From the NCBI GenBank assembly GCA_036583965.1, contig JAZBQD010000034.1, positions 9,385,040 to 9,449,039 of the forward strand: a DNA stretch of 64,000 nucleotides, given 5' to 3'. Below are positions 1 through 11,218 of this stretch, one piece after another. Both the position numbers and the translations under genes were made by a program. Source of the stretch: Prunella strophiata. Its lineage: Eukaryota > Chordata > Aves > Passeriformes > Prunellidae. How positions within the stretch are numbered: position 1 is the first letter of the stretch; each line of letters starts with the position of its first letter. The notes beneath the pieces were generated by a model that searched no databases, was not told the DNA's origin, and worked only from the letters and a program-made list of their open reading frames with translations.

Positions 1-3000
1 CCCACCCAAACCGAAAGGCAAAAGTTTCAAGTTGGAGTGAAACCGGGGGTACCGGCAATGTCACCAGTACTCCCGAGTACTCAGGGATGACCAACTTGAA
101 ACAGCCAAAAAACTCAGCATCCCTGCAAAAGGACAAAAGTTAATTGCTGCCGTTTGTTAGGGTCGACCAGGCGAGTTTTAAGCTGAAAAGAAAAGCTGTT
201 GCGTCCGGCGCAGCAATTAAAGCCAAGCCATTGTCTGCCACATAGGCAGGAGCAGGGGTGCGGGCGGTGTTGGGAGGGGGAAGAGCAGAAATAAACTTTT
301 CGAACTTTTTTTTCAAGCCCTTCCTTCCACAACACTCTGCTCTTCCATGACTCAGCCCCAGAGGAATGTCGGCTCCCATGGAAACCTTTTCTGGGTCCTC
401 TGGTCCGAGGGATGTCGGGGCTGTTATCGCTGGGGCGCCTGTGGCAGGGCAAGTCCAGGGAGTGCTTTGGAGATGGTTTGCATTTTTGCAGAACATTTAT
501 CGGACAGTTTCTTCTCTGTGTCCTTTGTGGAGCTGTGCGGATCAGCTGGTGGCACCCCGGGGGCCGCAGGGACCTCCCGCACCTGGCACAAAGCACCCGG
601 GCTGCTTTTGACACTGCCTTCGGTCCAGCCCACACAGAAGAAAAAGCTCAGGCAGGACAGCAAAATTCTGTCTGGTCTGTCTGCACAGGGCTCATCCATG
701 AGAGGCTGCCTGCAGCCCACGGCTCATCCAGGCTCTTTTCTTGGTACTAATTTAAGTGTTTTCTATTATGGATTCAACTTGCAACGTGGAGAAACTATGA
801 CAGCTCCAGCACACAGCTGCCATGGGGCTGGGCTCTTGCTGTTGTATCGACAAGCCCTGTAAGATCTGAGCATTTCTGAGCTCACAGGAGCTGCTCAGGG
901 GATGGGTTCACACAGTGAACCAGCACAGGGAATGGGTTCACACACTGCTGTGGTGTAGCCATGTCTTTGGTGACTCTACACAGACACATGGGGTAGGGAG
1001 ATTTTTTCCCTCGCTGTGTTTTACTCAAAGAGTGTGTGTGAGCTAAAGGGAGTTTCACTTCCATCACCTTGCATGGCTCTCTGGGCCTGCACAGTGTGTG
1101 AGAGGGGCCTGTGCAGGTGGCAGGAGCCAGGCTGGCTGCTGCCCAGTCCCCTGCCCTGCTCCCCAGGCACCCCGGGCAGCTGCAGCACATCTGGGTGAGG
1201 CAGCACTGAGCGTGCAGGGACCTGCTCAGCAGGGAGCTTCATGGGAACTCACACAAACTCCGGCTTCAGATGGAATTTCAGCCTGGGAGTGGCTGCTGAG
1301 CAAAGCTCCGAGGGTCTTGCCTGCATAGGGAGGGCAGGGCCAGGCAGTGGGGACCCAGCCCTGGTGTTGTGTCCCTGTGGGGTCACACTTGGTCACCCAC
1401 CTGCACCTTGAGCAGTGACCCCAGCTGGGTTTGGCAGAATCTCTTTCTGGACCAGCTTTGCCTTTACACTCAGTGTGAGGTGGGGGAATGCCAGATCCTC
1501 CAGAGCCTTGGAGGAGCAGTGAGCAGAGGGAGAGTGGGTGAAGGTCCAGGAGACCCTGCTGCCAGGCTGGGCTGTGCCCCCATTGCCCATTCCTGCCTCC
1601 GTGGCCGCAGTGGGAGGAGGCAGCAGAGCCCCCGGCCGGGTTAGCAGGGCTGGCAGCCGGGGTGAGCCCGGTGGCCTCGGGGAGGAGCTGTCAAAGTGGC
1701 CAGGAGAGACTCCTCCCCACGCTAACGTGGCATCCCAAAGGGGTTACGCAACCCTGGCCAGGGCCAGCGCCACACGGACCTCGCTCCTCCGTCCATGGAG
1801 CCTCTCCTGGAAGTGCACCCCCCTCGTCAGTGTCCTCCCCGAGCACCAAGGGCCAGCCCGGGGTCCCCATGAAAGACCCAGTGGCACAGACCCTCCTGTG
1901 TGCATCCCTGCAGGGCATGTTCCCCATCAGGAGGAACTGATGATGGTGCCACAAGCCTGGGGGGAGCGTGGAAAGAGTTCCCTGAGCAGCTGGCTTGGAG
2001 GCTGTGGAGGTGCTGAAGGTCAGCCTCAGCCCCCTGTACACCCTGGGGTTTTCTTCTTTGGGGTATGGCTGTGAAATGCAATGAGCAGCTGGTGCTGAGG
2101 GCCATGCTGGAGAGGTGAGCCTTTGAGAGGGGTTGGAGGAGCCCCCAGGCTCTGTTTGAAGAGTGACTGGGAGCTGAAGTCCCCATGTAGGATGCAATGG
2201 GGATCAGGTATTAAAAAATCTGCACAGCCCATGGTGCCCTGTTGTCTGCTCAATCCACAGCATTCAGGAGGGCAGGCCTGAGGAGAGGGTGGTGACCATG
2301 GAGCTTCTCTTATTCAATATTCAGCAGCCTTTTCTGTGCTTGTTTCCAGCATCCTGCAAAGTGCTGGTGTCTGTTGATTTCTTCAGGGTGCAGAAAGGCC
2401 TAAGTCCCTGCTGGCTAAAATATTTTTCCCAGTTTTCTTCTGTCCAAAATGACCCCCTGGCTGCACCCTCTGCCCTCCACGGGGCTCACAAAGCAGTGCC
2501 AGGCATTCCCAGTGCAGAGCCCCTCAGGGATCCTCCCAAGTGCCTCCAGCTGGGGGATGGATGCTGAGCTCGTGGTGTGGCCCAGCTCCAAAGAGCATCC
2601 TCTTGATAGCAGGACCATGGTTGCTCCACAAGGAGGGAGACTTGCACCACGTTATCCTCATGAGCAACCCTATGTGCAGGGCTCCTGAGCTGTTATTTCA
2701 GGACTTCTGGCCACCAGGCATTCAGGAATGACCATCTGCAACCCAGCCAGGGGCTCACAGACACTGTAATGTCCTCACTGCACAGGCTTTGCCTCCAAAA
2801 AGTTGTTATTTTCTAACATACTTGTTTTACCATCTAAGGCACAAGTCAGTTCTGTAGAGCTTGTTTGCTCAGACTTTTTCATGCTCCTTCTTCCTCCAAA
2901 CACAACACTGGCAGCTCCAGCTGTCTGCTGGCTCCCAGCAAACACCTAATTCCCTGACCCCACTTACTGCATGCCCAGACTTTGAAATTACAGGCTTTTT

Positions 3001-4756
3001 TAAAGCTTGGGGAAATGATCTAAGATGGCCTTGGCATGGGGTTGGGTTCTTCTCAGTGCCACCTTCCCCATGTGCATGCACTGCCCTCTCCTCCAGGCTG
3101 GGCACTGCCCAGTGAGCATCACTGAACCTCAGAGCACCTTCCAAAGCAAACAAGCCCCTGGGAGAAGCCCAGGAGGAGCCTTTACTAGCCAGGGGATACC
3201 AGCAAGGGAGGAGATGGCCAGAATCACCTGTACTTTTCCACCTCCTCCCCACACAACCCTTCCAGGAAGAAAGAACCAGTGATCTCTGCTGGCAAATGCT
3301 GGCAGAGCTCACAGAAGCCTCCAGAACAAAGCAAGACGAGGGGAAGGGACAGCTCACACCAAGCAGGACAGGAAGGAGCTGCTCAGCTGCAGCCTGGACA
3401 GAGCCAAAGTGGGGACACCCCTCCCCACAGCTCCTCTGCCACAATTCCTTCATGCCACCACAGCAGCTACCCCCATCCCAGCCCTCTGACATCCCAAAAA
3501 AAAGCTGCCCTCCATTCCCTGACCCCTATTTTACACAGACACCCCACTAGAGGCTGGGTGAGGTCCTGAGATTGGAAAGAGGATTTTCTCTGAGTGGCCA
3601 AACCTCTCAGAATGAAGGAGCAGAGCCCAGCCCGGCTGGTGCCCTGGCAGCACAGGTTAGGTGTGGTTTTACACCCCTGTGCAGGAGCAGGAAAAGGCTG
3701 CAGTGACATCAGATATCCTGGGAGAGAAAAAACCTCATCCAACGCTTTCTGTCCCAGCAAATCCCTCCCTGAGCCTGGCCCCGGGGCGGGCTGTGGTGCA
3801 GGTGGAGGGCAGGGGAAGGGGAGCCTGGCAGGGGCACAGGGAGCCTGGCAGGGGCACGGGGAGCCTGGCAGGGGCACGGGGAGCCTGGCAGGGGGAAGAG
3901 GAGCCTGGCAGGGGCACGGGTGCCCTCGCTGGCAGCAGGGGATGCCACCGGCATACAAAGAGAGCAGCTGAGCTCACACAGAGCGGCTCAGCCCTGCCAG
4001 ACAGGAACCGGGGGGGGACAAGGACACGGGGATGTCACCAGCTGTGCTCCCCTGGCTCACACGGCAGCCGGGCTGCCGCTCCTGCAGAGGCAGGAGGGTG
4101 CAAAGGGCTCGTCCTTCTGGAGCTCAGGACACAACCCCAAAGTGTCTTGGATCCCTCAAACCCAGTCTGGGGACACTCAGGTCTGAGCAGGGAAGGGGAA
4201 AACCATAGACACACCAACATTTTGGGGTGCTGGGGATGAGGGGCTGGTCTCTGATACCCCTAGGGATGCCTATGGGGGAAGGGGGTTTCTAAAGGATTTC
4301 ACTTTCAAGTGCTCTGTCTCATTATCTGTTATCTCTTTCCTTCATCCACTTCCATATTTCTTCTGATTGACAACTAAGATGATAGAGTTTCATTCCTTGT
4401 ACCTGGCACTCACATCAGGGGATTTTTAACATGAAAAATGTGGGGGGATTGGTGAAAAAAAAAAGCCTCCAGAGAAGGAAAGAGCCATTTTGACTGTGAT
4501 TTTCCTAAAGGCATCCAGGAGAGGAACAGACATGTAAACCCCACTGTCTCATTTTGCAAAATCAAAGGAATTTATCTTGGAAACATGATTTGGCCCAAGG
4601 TTTTGGCCAGAAAAGCCAGCATGTGGGTCTGTAATACTGAACAGACAAGGCAGGAAATGGAGAGAACACCCTTCCCAAAGTGTCTGCTCAGCCTGGAGCC
4701 CAGCACCACACAGTGGCCTCCTTCCTCAACCCTCCTTTTCCTCTGCTTTATTCAAG
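1..4756 (+). other. SPARC: Probable SPARC intron 1 (no coding exon seen)
   Basis: This stretch lies directly upstream of SPARC exon 2, whose splice acceptor (AG at 4755-4756 after a pyrimidine-rich tract) shows that a non-coding exon must lie further 5'. In other vertebrates SPARC exon 1 is untranslated and intron 1 is long, so most or all of this stretch is probably intron. I could not pick out exon 1 or the promoter; they may be left of the window. Apart from a 20-bp minisatellite near the right end, I recognise no gene or mobile element here. The open frames are short and lack recognisable domains. Confidence 0.6.
3821..3920. repeat. 20-bp minisatellite, 5 copies
   Basis: Five head-to-tail copies of a 20-bp unit (gagcctggcaggggcacggg). 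Copies 3 and 5 match copy 2 exactly, copy 1 has one substitution, and copy 4 is diverged in its last bases. It is GC-rich and lies about 0.85 kb before SPARC exon 2. Frames read open through it in several phases because the unit lacks stops, which explains spurious open frames nearby. Confidence 0.95.
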
Positions 4757-4825
4757 GTCTGCTGAAAGATGAGGGCCTGGATTTTTTTCCTTCTCTGCCT
4801 GGCAGGCAAAGCCCTGGCAGCGCCG
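4757..4825 (+). CDS. SPARC: SPARC exon 2: start codon and signal peptide
   Basis: The acceptor AG at 4755-4756 follows a CT-rich tract. Twelve untranslated bases precede the ATG at 4769, and the donor GTAAGT is at 4826. It encodes residues 1-19: a hydrophobic signal peptide ([13 protein letters not shown]...) and the first two residues of the mature chain, Ala-Pro. This ATG is chosen because it gives the family's signal peptide. Confidence 0.96.
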
Positions 4826-7680
4826 GTAAGTGCAGAGACAGCAGAGCTGTCAGGGTTGTCCATCTGGAGCAGTCAATGGGGATCTCAGGAATGAGGGACA
4901 ACTTGAGGGGGACCCTACTGCCTGTTCCAGTGGGTCACCCCCCTTGGGACTGTCCCATGGACCCCCCACTCATGTGCATTTTCCTCTGCAGCAGGAGGCT
5001 CTGCCTGATGAGACAGAGGTCATCGAAGATCCCACCACAGAGGTGGGTGGTTCTGTCCCTCCTCCTCACCCATCCCCCAGCACCCACTGCTCTGCAAAGA
5101 GCCTCTCCAAAGCTCTGGGGAGCCGTGGGGGGCTGCTCTGCCCCCCAGGAGCTGGGGCTGTGCACCCACAGCAGAAACACCAACCTCTTTTGCAGGAGCC
5201 CGTGGGCGCTAATCCTGTCCAGGTGGAGGTGGGAGAGTTCGAGGAACCCACGGAGGATGTAGAGGAGATTGTTGCAGAGAGTAAGTCACTCTTCCCCTGC
5301 CCTCCAGCTGGCAGGGACACTGTCCCCTCCCTCTGTGGGGGAGCTGTAACCACCCCAAACAGTCAGGGGCTCCTTTGGGAAGGGCTGTAGCACAAGGACA
5401 ATGCCAGCCTGGATGCACATTTAAAGCATGAGGCACATGGCTTCTTCCAGCCCTGGAAGCCCTCTCATCTTTGTAACAGAAAAGCCATTGGTGTGGCTAT
5501 AGAAAGGAGTCCAGGGTTAGCCCCAGGGCTAACATGGACTTCTGGAAACCTTCACATCTTCCCAGTGTGAGAACAGATGTGGGGGCTACCCTTGGTGAAG
5601 TCTCAGTCTTCCCTCTGTGCTGAGATGCCCTGAGCACCTCAGGGGAGGTGAGGATGTGGCTGGCTCTGACTTTGCTCCCCTGCTGCTCCAGACCCCTGCC
5701 AGAACCACCACTGCAAGCACGGCAAGGTGTGCGAGGTGGATGACAACAACTCACCCATGTGTGTGTGCCAGGACCCCTCCAGCTGCCCCGCCAGCGCCGG
5801 CGTCTTCGAGAAGGTGAGGGCAGCATCTGCCTGGTGTCCCAGGGCAGGGAGGGACCCACACGGGCTTTGCCAGAGATGGTGACACATGGAGACAGAGTCA
5901 GGGTGGCTGGTCCCCATCTGGTGCTGAAGAAGGAGCCACTTCCCACCCCAGTAACAAGTTAAACATCTCGTTTGGAGGCTCTCCCTGCCTCTCACGCAGC
6001 ATCTCCCCTTCCTGTGCAGGTCTGTGGCACTGACAACAAGACCTACGACTCCTCCTGCCATTTCTTTGCCACCAAGTGCACCTTGGAGGGAACCAAGAAG
6101 GGACACAAGCTGCACCTGGACTACATTGGGCCTTGCAAATGTAAGTGGAGCCACTCCCCCAGACCAGGGGACCCCTAACTGGGCACATATTCACAGCCAG
6201 GTGGAGAGCAAAGGTCCTGGCAAGCTCGGGGCTGAGGTGGGAGGGCAGTGGGGCTGTGTGTCCAGGGCGTGGAGCTGCATGTCCAGATGCTGCACTGACC
6301 CCTGTGTGTGACCTGCAGTCATCCCTGCCTGCCTGGACACAGAGCTGACCGAGTTCCCCCTGCGCATGCGGGACTGGCTCAAGAACGTGCTGATCACTCT
6401 GTACGAGCGCGACGAGGACAACAACCTGCTGACCGAGAAGCAGAAGCTCAAGGTGGGGCACAGGGGAAGGCTCTGGGAGCTCACCTCCACAGTGGAGGCC
6501 AGCCCAGACAGGGAGCCTGCCCAGAATGACCCTTGCACCCCATTTCCCTGCTGACAAGGCCTCCCTGGCCTCTCCCGTGGCAGGTGAAGAAGATCCATGA
6601 GAACGAGAAGCGCCTGGAGGCCGGTGACCACACCGTGGAGCTGCTGGCCAGGGACTTTGAGAAGAACTACAACATGTACATCTTCCCTGTGCACTGGCAG
6701 TTTGGGCAGCTGGACCAGCATCCCATTGATGGGTGAGTGCCAGCAGAGCAGGACGAGGACCTCACCAGAACCATTTCCTTGCCTGAGGACCAGGGTGATT
6801 TGGCAGTAGAAGGTGTCAAGGCAGGCTGGAGATGTGACACAAGTGGGTGGCTGGTGGCAGAGGTTGTGGCAAACCAGGCTGGGGTAGAGGCACCTTTGCC
6901 TGCTGCAAACTACTCTTCTGCAGGAAGAGGGGCCTCCCCCAGCCCCAGCTGCTCCCACCTCACTTGGGTGTGGAGTTTCTCCCTTCTCAGATTTACTGTT
7001 CTATGATAGTGCCCTAAAATATCTTAGTCCAAAGGCCCTGGGATAACTTCAGCAGCTGAGATAGCAGCTGCTGGCTTAGCTGTGGGCTGCAGATGGGCAT
7101 GGGAGTGATCACACACTCAGGCCTGCAGGGTGGGGGCAGCTGGCAGGGACCCCCAGCTGGTGGCTATTTGTGACCAGCACAGCTGGCTGCAAAGGCAGGT
7201 CCTTGACCCTGGTGACAATCCAGTACCGGGAGGGCACTGGGGCAGCAGCCAAACCAGAGGGCTGGGCCAGCACCTTCCCTGGTGTGAGCGTGGGGTGACC
7301 TCGGCAGGTACCTGTCCCACACGGAGCTGGCCCCGCTGCGCGCGCCCCTGATCCCCATGGAGCACTGCACCACCCGCTTCTTCGAGGCCTGTGACCTGGA
7401 CAACGACAAGTACATCGCCCTGGAGGAGTGGGCCAGCTGCTTTGGCATCAAGGAGAGTGAGTACTGAGGAGGGCAGGGATGGGGGTGGAGGGGAGGCTGA
7501 GGAGCACCCCCAGAAGCCTCAGTGTGGATGAAGGAAAGCATCACAGCCAGCCCCGGGTGAGGGGAAGCAGGGGGAGTGGGGAGGGTACAGGAACGGTGTG
7601 ACCCTGGCAGCACCTGCCTCCTGACTTTGTCTCTCTCTTTTCCTTCCACAGAGGACATAGACAAGGATCTTGTGATCTAA
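4769..7680 (+). CDS. SPARC: SPARC / osteonectin, complete coding region in 9 exons
   Basis: Secreted acidic cysteine-rich matricellular glycoprotein that binds calcium, collagen and growth factors. Coding parts are 4769-4825, 4992-5042, 5196-5280, 5692-5813, 6020-6140, 6319-6452, 6584-6732, 7308-7456 and 7652-7680. All junctions are GT-AG and the frames join without a break, giving 897 nt and 298 residues; human SPARC has 303. Residues 1-17 are a signal peptide. About 18-64 form the acidic low-affinity Ca-binding domain. About 65-147 form the follistatin-like domain, with an N-glycosylation sequon at Asn111 and the Cu-binding Gly-His-Lys at 133-135. About 148-298 form the extracellular Ca-binding domain, with an EF-hand pair; the second loop is canonical (Asp269, Asp271, Asp273, Glu280). 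Nothing is missing or broken. The identification rests on near-identity to the known family over the full length. Confidence 0.98.
4992..5042 (+). CDS. SPARC: SPARC exon 3: acidic N-terminal segment
   Basis: Seventeen in-frame codons (residues 20-36), beginning [10 protein letters not shown], part of the Glu/Asp-rich Ca-binding domain. The donor is GTGGGT at 5043. Two tandem acceptors (CAGCAG, AG at 4990-4991 and 4993-4994) would include or drop one Gln; the first is used here. Confidence 0.95.
5196..5280 (+). CDS. SPARC: SPARC exon 4: acidic domain
   Basis: Encodes residues 37-64 plus one base of codon 65, including the conserved [13 protein letters not shown] segment. The acceptor is TGCAG at 5191-5195 and the donor GTAAGT at 5281. 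The high Glu content fits the low-affinity Ca-binding domain I. Confidence 0.96.
5281..5691 (+). other. SPARC: SPARC intron 4 (411 bp)
   Basis: GT-AG intron between exons 4 and 5. I see no repeat, conserved element or extra exon in it. Confidence 0.9.
5692..5813 (+). CDS. SPARC: SPARC exon 5: first half of follistatin-like domain
   Basis: Encodes residues 65-105, starting [14 protein letters not shown], the EGF-like cysteine-rich beta-hairpin of the follistatin module. The AG is at 5690-5691 and the donor GTGAGG at 5814. The cysteine spacing matches the family. Confidence 0.97.
6020..6140 (+). CDS. SPARC: SPARC exon 6: Kazal-like half of follistatin domain
   Basis: Encodes residues 106-145 plus one base. 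It holds the glycosylation sequon Asn111-Lys-Thr and the KGHK copper-binding, angiogenic peptide (132-135). The donor is GTAAGT at 6141. Confidence 0.97.
6319..6452 (+). CDS. SPARC: SPARC exon 7: start of extracellular Ca-binding domain
   Basis: Encodes residues 146-190, including the first amphipathic helix ([14 protein letters not shown]). The acceptor is CTGCAG at 6313-6318 and the donor GTGGGG at 6453. Confidence 0.97.
6584..6732 (+). CDS. SPARC: SPARC exon 8: helical core of EC domain
   Basis: Encodes residues 191-239 and two bases of 240, including the collagen-binding helical region and the start of EF-hand 1 ([11 protein letters not shown]). The donor GTGAGT is at 6733. The G-rich junction allows one-base ambiguity, resolved because only this cut keeps frame with the next exon. 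Confidence 0.96.
6733..7307 (+). other. SPARC: SPARC intron 8 (575 bp)
   Basis: GT-AG intron, the longest of the coding-region introns. I see no repeat or extra exon. Confidence 0.9.
7308..7456 (+). CDS. SPARC: SPARC exon 9: EF-hand pair
   Basis: Encodes residues 240-289 plus one base: the end of EF-hand 1 and all of EF-hand 2 with a canonical loop ([12 protein letters not shown], 269-280). The acceptor is GGCAG at 7303-7307 and the donor GTGAGT at 7457. Confidence 0.97.
7652..7680 (+). CDS. SPARC: SPARC exon 10: C-terminus and stop
   Basis: Encodes the invariant DIDKDLVI C-terminus and a TAA stop at 7678-7680. The acceptor is TTCCACAG, ending at 7651. The exon continues into the 3'UTR. Confidence 0.97.
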
Positions 7681-8945
7681 GCTCGCCTTCCTGCTCTGCT
7701 GCCAACTTTGTCATGTTTTAACCTTCCCACTTCCTTTGGTTTTTGAACTGCTTTTGTTTTGTTTTGTTTTTCCCTGGGAACAAGGTGCTAATATAGGTCT
7801 AAACATATGTAGTAACGGTGCTAAGAGAAATAACAGTCCTGTTCATAGCCTTATCTATCACCACTAGATTACTCACCCAGCTGTTTCCACACACTCTTAC
7901 CAGCCTTTTCTCTCTCCTTTTCTCTCTTTACTGCTGATTGTTCCTGTGCTAAATATCCGCTCTGCCTCACCATCCGCTCTCAGATCGACTTCTCTTAACT
8001 TCTCACTAACAGCACGTTCCTGGACCCTCAGACACAAAACCCTCTCAGCTGATTCCCCACCCCAGGCACAGATGCCAGCGAGGGAAGGCAGAGCCAGAGG
8101 ATGTAGGAGGATTGGGTTCTCAAGCAGAGCAGCTGCAGGTGACATTGTGGCCACCAGCTCGTGGTAGGAAGGATGGAGAGGGGTGAGAAAGACAGAGAGT
8201 GGTAGGATTTTGTTTTCCTTTTTTTTTTTTTTTCCCCTCCCATTCCCAGGGATTTGAATTTAGCAGTTATTGGGCACAAAAAAAAATAATAAGACAAACT
8301 GAACAAGCGAATAGGGAAACGCACAGAATTTAAAACAAATAAGATGAAATTATTCCTATCCTGTAAAATCCTCTTGAATAATAAAGGTTTGAAAGTGCTA
8401 CATGCTTCACCATCACTCAGTGACCACGCTGCTGTCGTGTTTTCTGTGTGAGTGCCTGTTCCCCGGGGTGTGTGTGGCTCACCTTGATGTTGTGATTCAG
8501 CTGTAGGTGAGATAAAGCTCTTGGCTCTCCCCAAATCAGCCCTTAAGCACTTCCCACCCCTCTGCCTTGGCTGTGCCTAAATTCCAGCCCTGCTCTTCCA
8601 GGGAAGCTGTGTCAGACTTGGAAGGGATAATTCTGCCCAGAAAGTGGCATTTGCCCCATGCTCGAGGGAAAAGCTGTAATATTTTTTTCCTGTTGTGGAT
8701 TTAAGGGATGCAAAGGATGGAAGGGAGAAGGTATTTGGATTTTGCTTTATAAGAGAGGGTCCTGACAGGAGCTAAGTGATGGTTAAATCTCACAGGCTGA
8801 GAACCCTTTTTTTACCTCTGAATGTTCCCTGTGCCTTATATTATTAAATTCCTGCCACAGTGTGAGCAACCTGATGAGTTTCTGTAATAAAAAATACTGA
8901 TTTGAAACACTGACAATAAACCAGCCTGCAATGTTCCTCTGTTTC
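7681..8945 (+). other. SPARC: SPARC 3' untranslated region
   Basis: AT-rich sequence after the stop codon, with no further open frame of the gene. It contains T-rich stretches, including a T15 run at 8219-8233. Candidate poly(A) signals AATAAA occur at 8380-8385, 8886-8891 and 8915-8920. Use of the last gives a UTR of about 1.25 kb and an mRNA near 2.2 kb, the known size of the main SPARC transcript. The exact 3' end is inferred. Confidence 0.75.
8915..8920 (+). terminator. SPARC: Candidate SPARC poly(A) signal AATAAA
   Basis: Canonical hexamer followed within 20-40 bases by T/G-rich sequence (TGTTCCTCTGTTTC). A second AATAAA lies 29 bases upstream, and a more proximal one at 8380 could give a shorter transcript. 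Confidence 0.55.
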
Positions 8946-9631
8946 ATCCCATCCTGGTGAGAGGGACTGCCCCCTCAACACCAACCTCATGCATGGGTTC
9001 CAGTTGTTACCACAGGTCTCCCAGCCCCCAAAAAAGGTTCTGGTCCAAGGTAAGCTGAGGTGCTTCTGCCCATTCCAGCCCATCACTGTAAAGGGCTTGG
9101 GGAATATTGGATGGGTAACGTGGGCAGAGATGGGTCACTGCAGCAGCCAGCACAGACACTCACAAGGCTCTCAGGCCCTTGCTTTCATCAGCAATAAAAA
9201 ATCCCTGGGAAAGGCAAAAAGGCACAAGAGTAGGAAAATAAACACCCCCATTTGCATGGGCTAAAAATAGCCAAGTTGCAAGAGCTGTGGCTGAGCTGTG
9301 AGGTCCCTGCTGACAGCCCCTGTGGAATGTGCTGTGCTCCTGCACAGGGGCACTCCTGGCTGCAGGATTGGGGCAGATCCCACAGAGCACAGACACTTTG
9401 TATGGCCAAGGTGTGTGAGCCCCGTGGGAAAGCTCAGCCCAGAGGGGCCAGGTGAAGCACAGCACCCATTCCCCTGGCCACACTGCTCCCCAGGGCTGTC
9501 AGCCAAAGGGGGCTCTCAGTGGGGACAGTGAATGCCTCCCCACTGTGGGAGCAGCTGCTGCAAACTGGCAGACCTGACACCGACAAGGGCACCACTGCCC
9601 ATGACCCCTGCAAGAGCCTGCTGGATGTGAA
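8946..9631. other. Intergenic, nothing recognised
   Basis: Sequence 3' of SPARC. I see no supported exon, RNA gene or repeat here. Confidence 0.6.
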
Positions 9632-9950
9632 TGTCATGGTTTGACACTGGCACAATGCCAGTGCCCCCATGAAAATGTATTTTCTTCAAATAAGTCTTGT
9701 GAGATGGGATTAGGAACAGAGCAGAGCAGGCCCAACTTTAGAAATACAGGAAAATTTATTAACTTATAACTACAATAGAAACACACACACACTTGGAAAT
9801 GAAAACCTTTGAAACATTCCTCCTCCCTCCCCAAAAATAATCCACCACAATACATTACATTAACACTTTAAATGTACAATCCAGTAACCACTCTACTCTT
9901 TGGGTAATCAACCCCCAATCCATCAACACCCAGGCCTGCAGAGCTGTTGA
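9632..9950 (-). mobile_element. Probable retroviral LTR fragment (passerine ERV type)
   Basis: On the + strand the element begins TGTCATGGTTTGACACTGGC, containing the short inverted pair ACTGGCA/TGCCAGT, a sequence I associate with passerine endogenous retrovirus LTRs. Read on the - strand, the AT-rich centre carries AATAAA (at 9755-9760), and the end ..ATGACA is a plausible LTR terminus. The other end is not clear, and related sequence may extend to about 10,400. No retroviral protein frame is seen, so this is a solo or partial LTR. Family assignment is from memory of similar sequences, not from a search. Confidence 0.5.
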
Positions 9951-11218
9951 GAGAAGGTTTGAGCAGGGGAGAGGAGAGGAAGACAGGCAGGGGCTGCAGG
10001 AGATCAGCCATCCTGTGCAAACCTGCTTTCCAGTCACTCCCTCAGCCAGAAACCCTGGCTCTGCTCCCCTGTGAGATGCAGCTCCACTCCTCCCAGCTCA
10101 GCCCTCCTGCCAGTGCCACAGGACAGGCACTGGAGCTTGGGTCCTGTGCAAGGGAAGGCTTTCCAGCCCTCCTCTCCCCTGGTGCAGCCCTGAGTGCCAG
10201 CAAGCTCAGGAAAGCCAGCAGGCTGCACCAGCAGAGCTGGCTATCACAGCTCTGGAAGGTGCAGTGATCCCTCTCCAAGGCCATGTCCCATCCCATGGGA
10301 CAACTCTCCTGTCCCAGCAGCCTGGCAGAGCCCAAAGGAGCCAAGCCAGTGCTATAACAAAGTGCAGCTGCCCTGGCTTTAACTGAGCACCAGAATGAGC
10401 TCAGGAGGTTGAAGCTGGGGCTCTCTTAACCCTTCAAAGGTCACAGCCTGAAGTATCAAGTGGCTGGAATTTCACTGCCCTTGGGGCAAATGCCATACAA
10501 GGGGTTATGTCAGGACTCCAGGAATAAGCTGGCCTCTTTGAGCTTTCAGACCCAGACATGTCAGCAAGGGTGGAACAGAACAGCCCTTTCCCTGTTGGAG
10601 CTGAAATGGAGCCTTCCAGTGCCTGCACTGCAGTAAAGAAACTCCCCTGTACTTTCCAAGTGGAAATTCTCCCTGTGGTTTGTGCTCACTGAGGACACAG
10701 TTTGCAAACCTAAATAAAAAAAATAAAAAAAAACCCCCAAACTAAAACAAAACAAAACAAAAAAATAAACCCAGAAAAAAAAAAACTAAATAGAAAACTA
10801 ACAGACAGATCTGGATCCAAAACCAGCACCAGCCTGACCTGAGTGCTACAGTGCAGCTGCAGAGATGGTTCCTTTTGGTGCAGTTACTCACTGAGCCAGG
10901 TCCTGCATTCAGGAGAGGAAAGATGGGGCAGACAAAGACTCCTGTAGAGATTTGTGCTGTCCTGTCTGTTTCCCTGACCTTTACTTTTGTAGGAGAAACA
11001 AACTGTGGCATAAATACTGCATTAAGGTAGTGGCTGAAATGTACAAAATGATGAAAAAGGTGACAAGCCAGGTATCACTGTGACTGCTCCAGTCACACAC
11101 CTGGAAACAGCCTGGACTCAGAACCCCACTGTTTGTGAGGTGCAGCTGCACCTGGAGCTGCTTCTACTCTAGCTAACAGTGACACTGAAACCCATGGAAT
11201 TAAACTCATCCTACAGCA
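9951..11218. other. Intergenic, with an A-rich tract
   Basis: No supported gene. The first 400 bp may still belong to the neighbouring LTR element. An A-rich low-complexity block is listed separately. Confidence 0.5.
10711..10799. repeat. A-rich low-complexity tract
   Basis: Almost only A with scattered C and T, including (AAAAC)n-like steps around 10744-10760. It could be an old poly(A) tail of a retroposed sequence, but no body is recognisable beside it. Confidence 0.85.
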
